From: an uncultured Pelagimonas sp.
Lineage (GTDB): Bacteria > Pseudomonadota > Alphaproteobacteria > Rhodobacterales > Rhodobacteraceae
DNA length: 64,000 bases
Reading direction: 5' to 3'
Assembly (NCBI RefSeq): GCF_947498515.1
Contig: NZ_CANMKO010000009.1
Location: 62,001-126,000, forward strand
Shown: piece by piece, positions 24,601-33,220 of the stretch
Numbering within the stretch: the first letter of the stretch is position 1
How the letters are laid out: each line of letters begins with the position of its first letter
The notes under the pieces: generated by a model
The model's input: the letters and a program-made list of their open reading frames with translations, nothing else
The model's database searches: none
Told to the model about the DNA's origin: nothing
Position numbers and translations under genes: made by a program

Positions 24601-26031
24601 TCACGCCCAGTTGTCGAACCCAAACATGATGTAGTCGCGCATGTACGCCTCACGGGCCAAGGCTTCTATTTGGTCATCATAGATTTGTGCAAGCGCATAG
24701 GGCGCTGAATTTGGGTTTGCCGTTGGTTCTGGCGGGGCTGTGTGTCCGACCTGCATAGCCAATGCCGGCAAGTAGAGAGCCATTTCATCCTCACGAATGA
24801 TCATATCCGGCAATGTAAACTCGGACATGCCCTGGATGCACTGTGCCTGTGTCGCCCAATGCCCGTCGACCCGAACCGCCGTTTGCCCCAACAAGTTGGC
24901 CTTGGTCCATGCCAAATAGGACGTAAAGGCCGTGCGATGGGCATCAACTGTGTACTCGTCGTCGGGTTCACCCTCTGGAATAGGCAGATTATGCGCGCGA
25001 CGTAGAGTTTTGCGGATACCCGCGAAACTGCCCTTTTTGGTGGTCAAGATTTTCGAACAAAATGCTTCATGCGCACGTGCCAACGGATGGCGGATCACGG
25101 TAAAACTACGGTGGCCGGGTCGTTGACGTTTCCAAGCCCGAAGCGTGTTTTGCTTGAAATTGCGTTCAAGCGCGTTGTCGTCAACATCGTCCAAAGAAGA
25201 CAACCATTGGCAAACCGCGGTTTCTGGACCTGAGCGGATCGGCATGTACAAAAGCGGCGTTTTCGCAGCCGCAACATAGGACGGTACAACCGGCCCTCGA
25301 CGGGGTTCAAAATTTGGGGTGCGAGTCAGATTGAACCGGTCAAGCCGCGCCAAAGACCCTTCCATTTCGTCGAAATTTTTAACCTTCTCGGAAACGGGCT
25401 GCGGGTTTTGCCGCTTCAACGCTGTGTTCAGGCTGTCCAAATGCGACGAGGCACCAAGCCACTTTGCCAGGCCGTTCATGATGTCGACGTCTTGAAGGTC
25501 CTCGTAGGCAACATAAAACGCGGTCTGTGCACTGCGTTGCAGCGTATTCATGATCTGCACTTGGAAGGCCTGTAGATCGGCGAGGTGCTGTTCAAACTCA
25601 GTCGCGTCAAACTGTGCCTGCCCGTCTTTGCGCCGTTTGACGTTGGTCAGTTTCCACTGGCCGGTTGCTTGAGCGATCTTCCAGCTAACATAGCTGTCGA
25701 CGGGATTTCGGGTCAGAATGATCTTACCGATCTTGGGGTCGGTCAGCAAGCTGTTCAGTATTCGCGGATCATGATCATGGAAATAGCGAAACCCTCCAAT
25801 GCCACTTGGTGTTGCCTTGCGAATCTGGCCGAGCAGCCGAGTTGGGTCAACGTCACGTTCATCTTGCGTGATGCCAAGGATGTCTTCTGAATTTGGGTAG
25901 CCAATGAAATGCGGGTTAAAGGCCTCACCATGGCAGGTGATGCCATCAAAAGCGTTTAAATTGGCCTCCAGGAAATTGGACCCGGTGCGCATTTCGGCGA
26001 ACACCACGAAACAGTCGAAACGATCAGACAT
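24601..26031 (-). CDS. Tandem sulfotransferase-like protein
   Basis: A 476-residue protein whose first half (1-250) is a NodH/StaL-like sulfotransferase: FAEMRTGSNFLEANL (11-25) is the PAPS 5'-phosphosulfate loop and ILTRNPVDSYVSWKIA (105-120) the 3'-phosphate site. The second half looks like a degenerate repeat of the same fold: LLYMPIRSGPETAVCQWL near 259 and FTVIRHPLARAHEAFCSKI near 310. The IRHPLARAHEAF block is again 3'-PAPS-like, but the first loop lacks the normal pattern, so the second half may be inactive or bind acceptor. It starts nine bases after the GT14 gene and ends the galU-galE cluster transcript. It would sulfate the glycan made by that cluster. Confidence 0.8.
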   Translation of the reverse strand: MSDRFDCFVVFAEMRTGSNFLEANLNAFDGITCHGEAFNPHFIGYPNSEDILGITQDERDVDPTRLLGQIRKATPSGIGGFRYFHDHDPRILNSLLTDPKIGKIILTRNPVDSYVSWKIAQATGQWKLTNVKRRKDGQAQFDATEFEQHLADLQAFQVQIMNTLQRSAQTAFYVAYEDLQDVDIMNGLAKWLGASSHLDSLNTALKRQNPQPVSEKVKNFDEMEGSLARLDRFNLTRTPNFEPRRGPVVPSYVAAAKTPLLYMPIRSGPETAVCQWLSSLDDVDDNALERNFKQNTLRAWKRQRPGHRSFTVIRHPLARAHEAFCSKILTTKKGSFAGIRKTLRRAHNLPIPEGEPDDEYTVDAHRTAFTSYLAWTKANLLGQTAVRVDGHWATQAQCIQGMSEFTLPDMIIREDEMALYLPALAMQVGHTAPPEPTANPNSAPYALAQIYDDQIEALAREAYMRDYIMFGFDNWA

Positions 26032-26040
26032 TCAAAGGGC

Positions 26041-27741
26041 CTATTTCTTGATCAAGTAAGGTTTACGATGGCCACCGGGAAGGTTGCGCGGGGCAGGGTC
26101 CACCGGGAAGTCGCCCATCAAATATGGGTGCATCCCTTGGTTTTTCAGGTTTTGCAAGAATTGCCCAAATCCGGCCAGATCTTCCAAACGCGGTGCTTCA
26201 GAAAGGCGGCGTAGGCTTTTCTGACCAATTTCGTCAATGATCACCTGCAGGGGTTCCATCGGCGCTTCGATAAACTCGGCCATGGTCCAGATGCGCACCC
26301 TCGCCTTGACGTCAGGACTGCGCAATTCATCGAGCATCTTGCTCTCGATCTTTTGCAAGGCGGCGGCTTCGGCCCGAATTTCCGCGAAATTGGCGTTGGA
26401 TTTGAAAAGAGGTACAGCCCAAGCGCCCGATATCACGCTGATCTGGGCATTTGGGTCGCGCGACATGTGCCAGTTGATTTTGGGATTGTCATGCGGTCCG
26501 TATTGAAAACACTGCCGTTCGCCACGGGTGTTCCAAAGAAGGTTGGTCAGAAATGCCCGCGGGTTGGCATCACGAAGTCTGGCGTTATTGGACAAAGCCC
26601 CATTGATGACCGTCTGCCCGCCAGAAAATTCGGCGCAATCAGGGCCGTAAAGGTGGCCATGCACTTGTGCGCCGGTGGCGCGGGCAAGCCAGCTTTCAAA
26701 ATCTTGAAACAGCTCTGCAAACCCTTGGAATACGGAATAGCGCCCGGCCGTAACCCCATTTTCCCAGCCCAAATTCGGGAAACGACTTTGCATGAAAAGG
26801 CCCGGGCGTCCACGTGTCCGTCGATCGACCGCTTTGGCAAAAATGCGGTCAATTTTGCCGGGGTTTGGCTCTTGCTGCGACATGGCCCCGTTGGGGTCTG
26901 TCAAGAACGCATCATAAAGACGCGCGGCTTCGGGCCAGATTTTGCGCGCAACAAAACAGTCAGACCGCCGAAGCAATTGCAGGTGATCGTCGTAGAAAAT
27001 ATGCGGTTTGCCCTGAAAGTCGAACTTAGAGAGTGTCAGAGATCGGCTTTCGATGTTTGTGGAATACAAACGCGCCAAAGTTTGAAAGTAGCTTTCGTCA
27101 GGAATCCAGACGTGGCGAAAATAGCGGTCAAACTTTTCACGTTCTGGATCTTGAAGGATCGCGGTAAGTGTTTGCCGGGTCAGACACCACCATTGGCTCC
27201 CCATGTGGGGGATCAAGCCGCGTGGAATGCGGCGTTTATACCCGACGGCGCGTTGAAATTCGACAAGCTTGTCAAAGAGGTATCGGTTCTTTCGCCAACT
27301 GAACGGGAAATGCATCGTAAACCGTTCTTGATCCAACCCACCGACGGTCCAAGGAACATCGGCGGTTGTGGCGCTTTCGATAAAATCGGTGCGCGGGCGT
27401 TGTTCTAGGTAATCAACAAGCTCTTCAACAGGGCGTAGCGGCAAGCACGACCCGGACGACAGATAAACATGGCGCACCTCTTCGAACTTTTCGAGCAGGA
27501 GTTCCGATGCGTCTTGAGAGGCAGCCACAAGTCCCCAAGTGCCCCATTCGCACCGGTGACGCTTGGAAAACAACACCATTGGCGTATCGGAAAGCCGCGC
27601 GACAAAGGCGTCATAGGTCTTGCGAGGCACCATTTTGTCGACATGGATCACAACCGGGCAGCCGCCCCGTGTCCAATGACGTGCAACTTCTTCGGCTCGG
27701 TCAAGCGCGGTATGAACGAGCATGACGATCCCGACGCTCAT
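26041..27741 (-). CDS. GT14 (Branch/Core-2-like) glycosyltransferase with DUF5927-type C-terminus
   Basis: A 566-residue paralogue of the 6994-8571 protein over its N-terminal half. The shared blocks are IVMLVHTALDRAEE, VVIHVDKM near residue 30, VYLSSGSCLPLRP near 91, GSQWWCLTRQT near 182 and PDESYFQTLARL near 216, which mark the GT-A Branch family. The C-terminal 250 residues differ completely from the other copy; I recall them as DUF5927, of unknown function. It may add a beta-linked branch or xylose-like sugar, but donor and acceptor are unknown. It overlaps the upstream GT2 gene by four bases and lies nine bases from the sulfotransferase gene, so the three are surely co-expressed. Confidence 0.82.
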   Translation of the reverse strand: MSVGIVMLVHTALDRAEEVARHWTRGGCPVVIHVDKMVPRKTYDAFVARLSDTPMVLFSKRHRCEWGTWGLVAASQDASELLLEKFEEVRHVYLSSGSCLPLRPVEELVDYLEQRPRTDFIESATTADVPWTVGGLDQERFTMHFPFSWRKNRYLFDKLVEFQRAVGYKRRIPRGLIPHMGSQWWCLTRQTLTAILQDPEREKFDRYFRHVWIPDESYFQTLARLYSTNIESRSLTLSKFDFQGKPHIFYDDHLQLLRRSDCFVARKIWPEAARLYDAFLTDPNGAMSQQEPNPGKIDRIFAKAVDRRTRGRPGLFMQSRFPNLGWENGVTAGRYSVFQGFAELFQDFESWLARATGAQVHGHLYGPDCAEFSGGQTVINGALSNNARLRDANPRAFLTNLLWNTRGERQCFQYGPHDNPKINWHMSRDPNAQISVISGAWAVPLFKSNANFAEIRAEAAALQKIESKMLDELRSPDVKARVRIWTMAEFIEAPMEPLQVIIDEIGQKSLRRLSEAPRLEDLAGFGQFLQNLKNQGMHPYLMGDFPVDPAPRNLPGGHRKPYLIKK

Positions 27742-28766
27742 GCCCAGTTCCCCTTGGACATCAGGCCCAAAATCTCCAGCTGGCGCCAGTTGATGTATTT
27801 TTCAGACCACTTGCACCAGAGGTCGGGATTGTCCTTAACGCCCTCTGCGTAGGCGATGTATTCTCGGCTGGCCCCGTAATGTTGATTTCGAGCCAATTCC
27901 TCTTCGGCTTTGACTGCAAATGTGTCGAGAAATTTGGTGTGAAGCAGAATGCCGCTGGCTTTTTCACCACCCCACTCATCGTAAACCTGATTTAGTCCAC
28001 GCGGCAGGAGGTTGTGGGTCGAGCTTACATAGGCATATTGCCGGTTCCATTTGACCAGTGGAATTTTGTTCAAGGCCGGAGCCAACTTGGGTTTGTCCTG
28101 AAAGAACATCCGCGCTCGTGGGCCGCCTTGAATCCACAAATTTCCGAACTGCTTGTTCTTTTCAACCGTATAGTTGCCAGCATCAAACCAAGACGCGATT
28201 TCAAGCGGGTCTTGCCCGACTTGATAAGGTTGCGCGTCGATCCGTCCCTTGGGGTACATATCTAGTAGCATGGCGCTAAAGGACTTGATTGACGAAGCGT
28301 CAAGCCAATCGGTTAGGGCACGCAAAGGTCGCGTATCGCAAAAGGGATACAAAAACAGCTCATCCGGATCGACGGTCAACGCCCAATGATCATGCGCATA
28401 TTTCAGCGCCAACCAGTTCAACCAATCCACCCCAAAGCGGGATCGTTTATAGCTAGCCTGGGTGGTCCAAACCGAAACATCCGGTTGTTTGGCGAGATAG
28501 TCGAGGGAGCCATCGGTGCTGTCGTTGTCGACAAAGAAAAAGTGGTTAACCCCCATGTCCCGATAGTATTTCAGGAACCACGGAAGGCGCACGCCCTCAT
28601 TCCGTTGAGTTGAAAACAGAAGGATATCAGACGGGGCAATATCGGCAGTACGATTGGCGACGGGGCGCAAATCGCGTCGCTTGCGAAATGCACGGATGCG
28701 CCAGCGCTTTCGCTGAACCCGAAGTCGGTATGACTGCCATGCGCCCAATCGTGTGCCCTTGTCCAA
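27738..28766 (-). CDS. Glycosyltransferase family 2-like protein
   Basis: A 342-residue protein of the Glyco_tranf_2_4 / DUF23-like type. The core is DILLFSTQRNEGVRLPWFL near residue 47, HFFFVDNDSTDGSLDYL near 74 (DND nucleotide-sugar motif) and ALTVDPDELFLYPF near 127 (DxD metal site). The N-terminus is strongly basic. The start is uncertain: the frame opens with TTG 28766, with GAGGGG about 14 bases upstream, and there is no ATG nearby. The gene overlaps the GT14 gene by four bases and follows the GT4 gene by 36 bases. Donor and acceptor are unknown; context suggests assembly of the sulfated glycan. Confidence 0.82.
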   Translation of the reverse strand: MDKGTRLGAWQSYRLRVQRKRWRIRAFRKRRDLRPVANRTADIAPSDILLFSTQRNEGVRLPWFLKYYRDMGVNHFFFVDNDSTDGSLDYLAKQPDVSVWTTQASYKRSRFGVDWLNWLALKYAHDHWALTVDPDELFLYPFCDTRPLRALTDWLDASSIKSFSAMLLDMYPKGRIDAQPYQVGQDPLEIASWFDAGNYTVEKNKQFGNLWIQGGPRARMFFQDKPKLAPALNKIPLVKWNRQYAYVSSTHNLLPRGLNQVYDEWGGEKASGILLHTKFLDTFAVKAEEELARNQHYGASREYIAYAEGVKDNPDLWCKWSEKYINWRQLEILGLMSKGNWA

Positions 28767-28802
28767 GCCGGTTGACCGGCCCCTCGTTATAGATGCCAGC
28801 TA

Positions 28803-29984
28803 TCAGATCAAGGTTAATACGGTCTTGAAATGTTCATCCCAAGAGGGAGGAATAAACGCTTGAGTACCACTTAAACCTGTTCTTTGCTGGTCAGCCATCT
28901 CTATTATCGTTGTTTGCCAAAGATACCTGTCAGAAGCGTCTGCGTAAACGGGAATATTTCCCAGAACTTCCCTGAAGATGGGCAGATCATTGCAAAGTAC
29001 TGGAACGCCGAGCGCGGCGGCTTCGATTGGGGGGAGGCCATAGCCTTCGGCGAAGCTGGGGAAAAGCAATCCGGCAGAGCCTTGAAGGAGGGCAAATAGT
29101 TGATCGTCAGGCAAGTCGTGCAGTTCATGGATGCGCTCTGGTTTTGAGTCCAGTCGCCTGAAAACATCATGATTTTCCCACCCACGATTGCCGCAAATCA
29201 ACAGATGTGCATCCGGGATGTCAGGCCAAATATCAAGCAACAAGGCATGGTTTTTACGTGGCTCAATCGTGCCTAGACACACAAAGTATGGACCGTTCCA
29301 TGGCCCCTTTGGGGCGTTTCCCGTGTGCGGAATCGGAGCTCCGAGATGGGCAATGACTCTGTCCGGTAGGGGGCCCGGGACGTGACGACCAATATCGTCA
29401 GCCGTTTGGCGGGAGTTGCACAGGATCACGTCCGCATGGGCACAGGTGCGGCCCAAAAAAGCGCGAAATGGCGCAATGGTTTCAGGGCGTTGGTATTCAG
29501 GAAAATCCAGTGGGATCGTATCATGAATCATGACAGCCACCCGCGCTTTACGAAGCCGTAAAGCCGACAGTACCCGTTCGGTTAGGTTCGAATGACCAGT
29601 GTTGAGGTAATGAACCCCCATGGGCAAATGGCGCGCCAGCATGCGAGATAAACGCAGTGGCAAACATCGGTCATGGCAAATAATGCGCAGGTAAGTTTCG
29701 GCCTGACGACGTACCGGATGTCGACCTTTGCGCAGTTTCGACAGCCGGTCCGCAGGGCCCCAATCCTGATCGAGAATTCTTTCTCGCAACGCGGCGCAAC
29801 CGGCTTGGTCCAGCAGGACATACCCCAGTGAGCTTCGGACCAACCCCCACAGGTCGCCATGTTGTAACAGGTTGTCGAGATATGCGAATTCAACCCGATC
29901 GACGCCGGTCATAGGACGGCCAGCGCGGCTGACCAATCGCGTCAGGTCGAGAAGTCGGGTTGGTTCAGGCGTCGTAATGGCCAT
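28803..29984 (-). CDS. Glycosyltransferase family 4 protein
   Basis: A 393-residue GT-B fold enzyme. The N-terminal domain includes VAVMIHDTIPLDFPEY near residue 144. The C-terminal domain has VCLGTIEPRKNHALLL near 231 and the nucleotide-sugar motif FPSFAEGYGLPPIEAAALG near 305 (E-x7-E), as in mannosyl- and glucosyltransferases of the GT4 family. Its start was set at ATG 29984, which overlaps the 3' end of galE by 20 bases; an ATG at 30005 is in frame but lies deeper in galE. It is part of the galU-galE-GT4-GT2-GT14-sulfotransferase transcript. Confidence 0.88.
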   Translation of the reverse strand: MAITTPEPTRLLDLTRLVSRAGRPMTGVDRVEFAYLDNLLQHGDLWGLVRSSLGYVLLDQAGCAALRERILDQDWGPADRLSKLRKGRHPVRRQAETYLRIICHDRCLPLRLSRMLARHLPMGVHYLNTGHSNLTERVLSALRLRKARVAVMIHDTIPLDFPEYQRPETIAPFRAFLGRTCAHADVILCNSRQTADDIGRHVPGPLPDRVIAHLGAPIPHTGNAPKGPWNGPYFVCLGTIEPRKNHALLLDIWPDIPDAHLLICGNRGWENHDVFRRLDSKPERIHELHDLPDDQLFALLQGSAGLLFPSFAEGYGLPPIEAAALGVPVLCNDLPIFREVLGNIPVYADASDRYLWQTTIIEMADQQRTGLSGTQAFIPPSWDEHFKTVLTLI

Positions 29985-30948
29985 TTTTATGCCACCGCCA
30001 TGCATCTGCTATCATCTGTGCCATTGTGGATCGAGCCGGGCTCCAACCTAGCTCCTCGCTGGCGCGTGATGAGCCGGACACCAATTTGGTAGCATCACCG
30101 GCACGGCGCGGCCCTTCGGAACAAGGGACTTCCTGATTGGTGACGGTTCCAGCCGAGGTGATAACTTCTTTGACCGAAAAGCCACTGCCAGTCCCGAGAT
30201 TGAAGACCTGGCTTCCGTTTCCATCTTGCAACCATTTCAAGCCAAGAACATGGGCATCAACCAAGTCACAGACATGCACATAATCGCGGATGCAGGTGCC
30301 ATCGGGTGTTTCATAGTCCGTCCCGTGAATGGTTAACGCCGGGCGCTTGCCATCGATCGCTTCAAGCATAACAGGGATGAGATGGGTTTCGGGGCGATGG
30401 TGTTCGCCGACCTCACCCTCAGGGTCGGCACCGGCCACGTTGAAATACCGAAAGATCACATGACGCAATCCATAAGCGGCCTCAAAGTCGCGCAGGATAT
30501 TTTCCACGGCGCGCTTTGATGCGCCATAGGCGTTCAGTGGTTCTTGTGGAGTGTTCTCATCAAGAACAACGTTGTCGTGTTCGCCGTAAGTCGCGCAGGT
30601 CGATGAGAACACAAAGTCGAGGCAGCCCGCAGCAACAGCGGCCTCGATCAATGTTAGCGACCCTTCAACATTGTTGCGCCAATACATGCCGGGTTTGGCC
30701 ATGGCTTCGCCAACCTGACTGAGCGCTGCAAAATGCACCACGGCGACCGGTTGCCATTTGGCAAAAACTTCGTCCAACCGTGTGCGGTCAGAAAGATCAC
30801 CCTTTTCAAAGGGGCCGAATTTTACGGCGTCTTGCCAGCCGGTGCTCAGATTGTCGAAGGTCACAGGTGTATACCCGGCGGCCTTAAGTGCCTTGCAGGC
30901 GTGGCTACCGATATAGCCAGCGCCGCCCGTCACAAGAACATGCGCCAC
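29965..30948 (-). CDS. galE: UDP-glucose 4-epimerase
   Basis: A 327-residue extended SDR enzyme. NAD is bound by GGAGYIG at 8-14, and the catalytic residues are S-S-T-C-A-T near 115 and the Y-G-A-S-K motif near 141-145. The FDNLSTG and RYFNVAGADPEGEVGE blocks are specific to GalE. It interconverts UDP-glucose and UDP-galactose. galU lies just upstream with a four-base gap, giving a complete supply line from glucose-1-phosphate to UDP-galactose for the glycosyltransferases downstream. Confidence 0.97.
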   Translation of the reverse strand: MAHVLVTGGAGYIGSHACKALKAAGYTPVTFDNLSTGWQDAVKFGPFEKGDLSDRTRLDEVFAKWQPVAVVHFAALSQVGEAMAKPGMYWRNNVEGSLTLIEAAVAAGCLDFVFSSTCATYGEHDNVVLDENTPQEPLNAYGASKRAVENILRDFEAAYGLRHVIFRYFNVAGADPEGEVGEHHRPETHLIPVMLEAIDGKRPALTIHGTDYETPDGTCIRDYVHVCDLVDAHVLGLKWLQDGNGSQVFNLGTGSGFSVKEVITSAGTVTNQEVPCSEGPRRAGDATKLVSGSSRASEELGWSPARSTMAQMIADAWRWHKNGHYDA

Positions 30949-30952
30949 GGGT

Positions 30953-31846
30953 TTATTCCGCGGCTTTTCGGGCAGACATGATTTCGTGCAGATATCCTTC
31001 GAGATCGTCTTTCAGGTCATCGCGCGACAGGCCAAAAGCCACGGTCGCTTGCAAGAAGCCACTTTTGGAGCCGCAATCAAAGCGTTGGCCCCGGAAACGA
31101 TAGCCGTAAACGCCGTTCCCTTCGGTGATCTCACGTGCAATCGCGTCGGTTAGTTGGATTTCACCACCGGCACCCGATTTGATCTTGTTAAGATGGCGGA
31201 AGACATCAGGCGACAAGATATAACGGCCAATGACAGCTAAATTGGAGGGAGCTTCGTCAGCTGGCGGTTTCTCGACCATGCCTCTGACTTTGACCATGCT
31301 GCCCATGTCTTCTTCGACATCCAAGACACCATAGCTCGAAGCTTTCTCGGCGGGGACTTCCATCGCCGCAACCATGTTTCCGCCTGTCTCTTCGTAGGCT
31401 TCAACCATCTGTTGCAAACAAGGTTTCTCAGCTGCGATGACATCGTCGGGAAGCATAACGGCAAACGGTTCGTTGTGGATCAGGCGACGGGCACACCAAA
31501 CAGCGTGACCAAGACCCAAAGCGCGGTGTTGACGAATATACGCGATTTCACCTGAGTCCATGTTGGTGGACTTCAAAATATCAAGAAGCTCGTCTTTGCC
31601 TTTTTTCCGGAGCTCTTGTTCAAGCTGCGGGGCGTGATCAAAGTAGTCTTCCAGTGCGCCCTTACCGCGAGAGGTCACAAAAATGAACTCTTTGATGCCG
31701 GCGGCGCGTGCTTCGTCAATGGCGTATTGGACCAGCGGACGATCAACCAAAGTCATAATTTCTTTGGGAACCGATTTTGTTGCCGGAAGAAAGCGGGTTC
31801 CCATTCCTGCGACGGGAAAAATGGCTTTCGTGACCTTCTTGCGCAT
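30953..31846 (-). CDS. galU: UTP-glucose-1-phosphate uridylyltransferase
   Basis: A 297-residue nucleotidyltransferase. The N-terminal motif PVAGMGTRFLPATKSVPKE (11-29) binds UTP and carries the catalytic lysine region, followed by the LPDDVI metal site near 131 and the VEKPP block near 193. It makes UDP-glucose from UTP and glucose-1-phosphate. ATG 31846 has AGGAG seven bases upstream. It leads a six-gene minus-strand transcript; the 147-base gap before it contains a long dyad and room for a promoter, whereas the downstream genes overlap or nearly touch. Confidence 0.97.
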   Translation of the reverse strand: MRKKVTKAIFPVAGMGTRFLPATKSVPKEIMTLVDRPLVQYAIDEARAAGIKEFIFVTSRGKGALEDYFDHAPQLEQELRKKGKDELLDILKSTNMDSGEIAYIRQHRALGLGHAVWCARRLIHNEPFAVMLPDDVIAAEKPCLQQMVEAYEETGGNMVAAMEVPAEKASSYGVLDVEEDMGSMVKVRGMVEKPPADEAPSNLAVIGRYILSPDVFRHLNKIKSGAGGEIQLTDAIAREITEGNGVYGYRFRGQRFDCGSKSGFLQATVAFGLSRDDLKDDLEGYLHEIMSARKAAE

Positions 31847-31875
31847 CGGTCTGCTCCTACTCTAATCTTTTGACA

Positions 31876-31926
31876 GCTTATCGCATGTGGTTTTGATGGT
31901 AGCCACCAAATTTTGATACGATAAGC
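31876..31926. promoter_or_regulatory. Long-spaced inverted repeat upstream of galU
   Basis: GCTTATCG (31876-31883) and CGATAAGC (31919-31926) form a perfect 8 bp dyad spaced by 35 bases, 30-80 bases upstream of galU on the minus strand, where a promoter is expected. It may be a regulator-binding pair or a leader hairpin. Confidence 0.4.
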
Positions 31927-31993
31927 CGAATAAACGGGTATTGTTTCGAATTCGTTGTAGTTCTGCTGTGAAACAGATCATTGTGAATAAAAA

Positions 31994-33217
31994 TTATCCG
32001 CGAACGTCCGAAATTCGGGCGACTTCCTCCTTAACGCGTGTCGAGAACCGGCGATAGTGGGAAAGGCGTTGATTGCGCTCACTGCGGCCAAACCTCCCAC
32101 CAAATTGTTCCCAATAGCCTCCGTTTTCAAACGAAACTGTATGAAATCTCGGGCTTGGCAGCAAAATGAACAAGCTAACAATGCTGCCACTTTGAGCCAA
32201 TTTTGCGGCGTCTCGTCGTAGCCTGCGGGCTTGCCATATCCGACCTGCCAATACCACGCGCGGGGCGTTGGGGCGGCCGGGAAACGCCTGAAATGCCGGG
32301 GAAACCGCGACAAATGGCGATAGCGTTTTGATCGGGCGCGTTAATCCTTCGGCACCACCGTCTTGCAGGCCGCGTAGCAATTGCGCCATCTGTGTCGCGT
32401 TTAGTTGGCGCTTTTTGGCAAATCGAAACAGCCGCAACCGCTGCTCTTCGCAAAAGGCCATCCAAGCGCGATCTTGATCCGGTTCGGGACAGTATTTCTT
32501 AAGGAATACACGCTGCGATGCGCCAATTTGCGTTAGATCCTTGGGGACACGTGACGCATCTCGTCGCTCGCTTTCGGCGAAACCGTGATGCACTTGAGCC
32601 AGAGGAGCAATCGCGGTTTTCTGACCACTTTGGGCAAGCCGCATGTTTAGGTCGGTTTCATCCAGATAGAAGCGAAACTGGGGGTCAAACCCTCCCAATT
32701 CCCTAAGAATGGACCGCCGAAACGCCATGTTTGTTCCCTCGGTCTTGAGGGCATGGCCATTGGGGATACTTGGTACAGCCGGTTTTGTGTCCGGAAGAGG
32801 GTAGGGGGACGGAGTGCCGGTGCAATCAATCGTCCGGGCTTGCCACTGAAATGAAATGCCATTGCGTCCAATGACATAGCCGCCGGCGGCCGAGACATCG
32901 GGTTGCTCGAACGGACCCGTTAAATGTGTAAGCCAGAGCGGTTCGGGAACTGCGTCATCGTCAATAAACGCGACAATATCACCTGCGGCCTGTTCTATGC
33001 CTAGATTTCTGGCCGCTGAGATATTGGGTTCGTCATAGCCAACAAGCTTGAAGAATGACGCATCCGGTCGGGCGCGCACGATGGCTTCGCCATCCGGGCA
33101 AGTCACGACAATCACTTCGAACGGTGCGTAATCGAGTTGGGCCAAACCCATCAGGCAGCGGGCAAGGGCCTGGGGGCGGCCCCGGCTCACGACCACGACA
33201 CTGACGGGCAGGGCCAT
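31994..33217 (-). CDS. Glycosyltransferase family 2 protein
   Basis: A 407-residue GT-A enzyme. The N-terminus VSVVVVSRGRPQALARCL and FIDDDAVPEPLWL near residue 84 (DDD metal site) define GT2; a GTNMAFRRSIL..GGFDPQF block near 163-178 and the acidic ETDLNMRL block near 186 match the acceptor side of GT2 enzymes. Residues 260-407 are a basic extension without a recognised domain; I see no membrane helix of normal length. It begins three bases after cysQ on the same strand and precedes galU by 147 bases, so it belongs to the glycan cluster but may be on a separate transcript. Confidence 0.87.
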   Translation of the reverse strand: MALPVSVVVVSRGRPQALARCLMGLAQLDYAPFEVIVVTCPDGEAIVRARPDASFFKLVGYDEPNISAARNLGIEQAAGDIVAFIDDDAVPEPLWLTHLTGPFEQPDVSAAGGYVIGRNGISFQWQARTIDCTGTPSPYPLPDTKPAVPSIPNGHALKTEGTNMAFRRSILRELGGFDPQFRFYLDETDLNMRLAQSGQKTAIAPLAQVHHGFAESERRDASRVPKDLTQIGASQRVFLKKYCPEPDQDRAWMAFCEEQRLRLFRFAKKRQLNATQMAQLLRGLQDGGAEGLTRPIKTLSPFVAVSPAFQAFPGRPNAPRVVLAGRIWQARRLRRDAAKLAQSGSIVSLFILLPSPRFHTVSFENGGYWEQFGGRFGRSERNQRLSHYRRFSTRVKEEVARISDVRG

Positions 33218-33220
33218 AGA

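Noticed and set aside
26353-27408. Open frame of 351 codons on the plus strand
   Set aside because: It is antisense to the second GT14 gene and has no recognised domain or ribosome-binding site.
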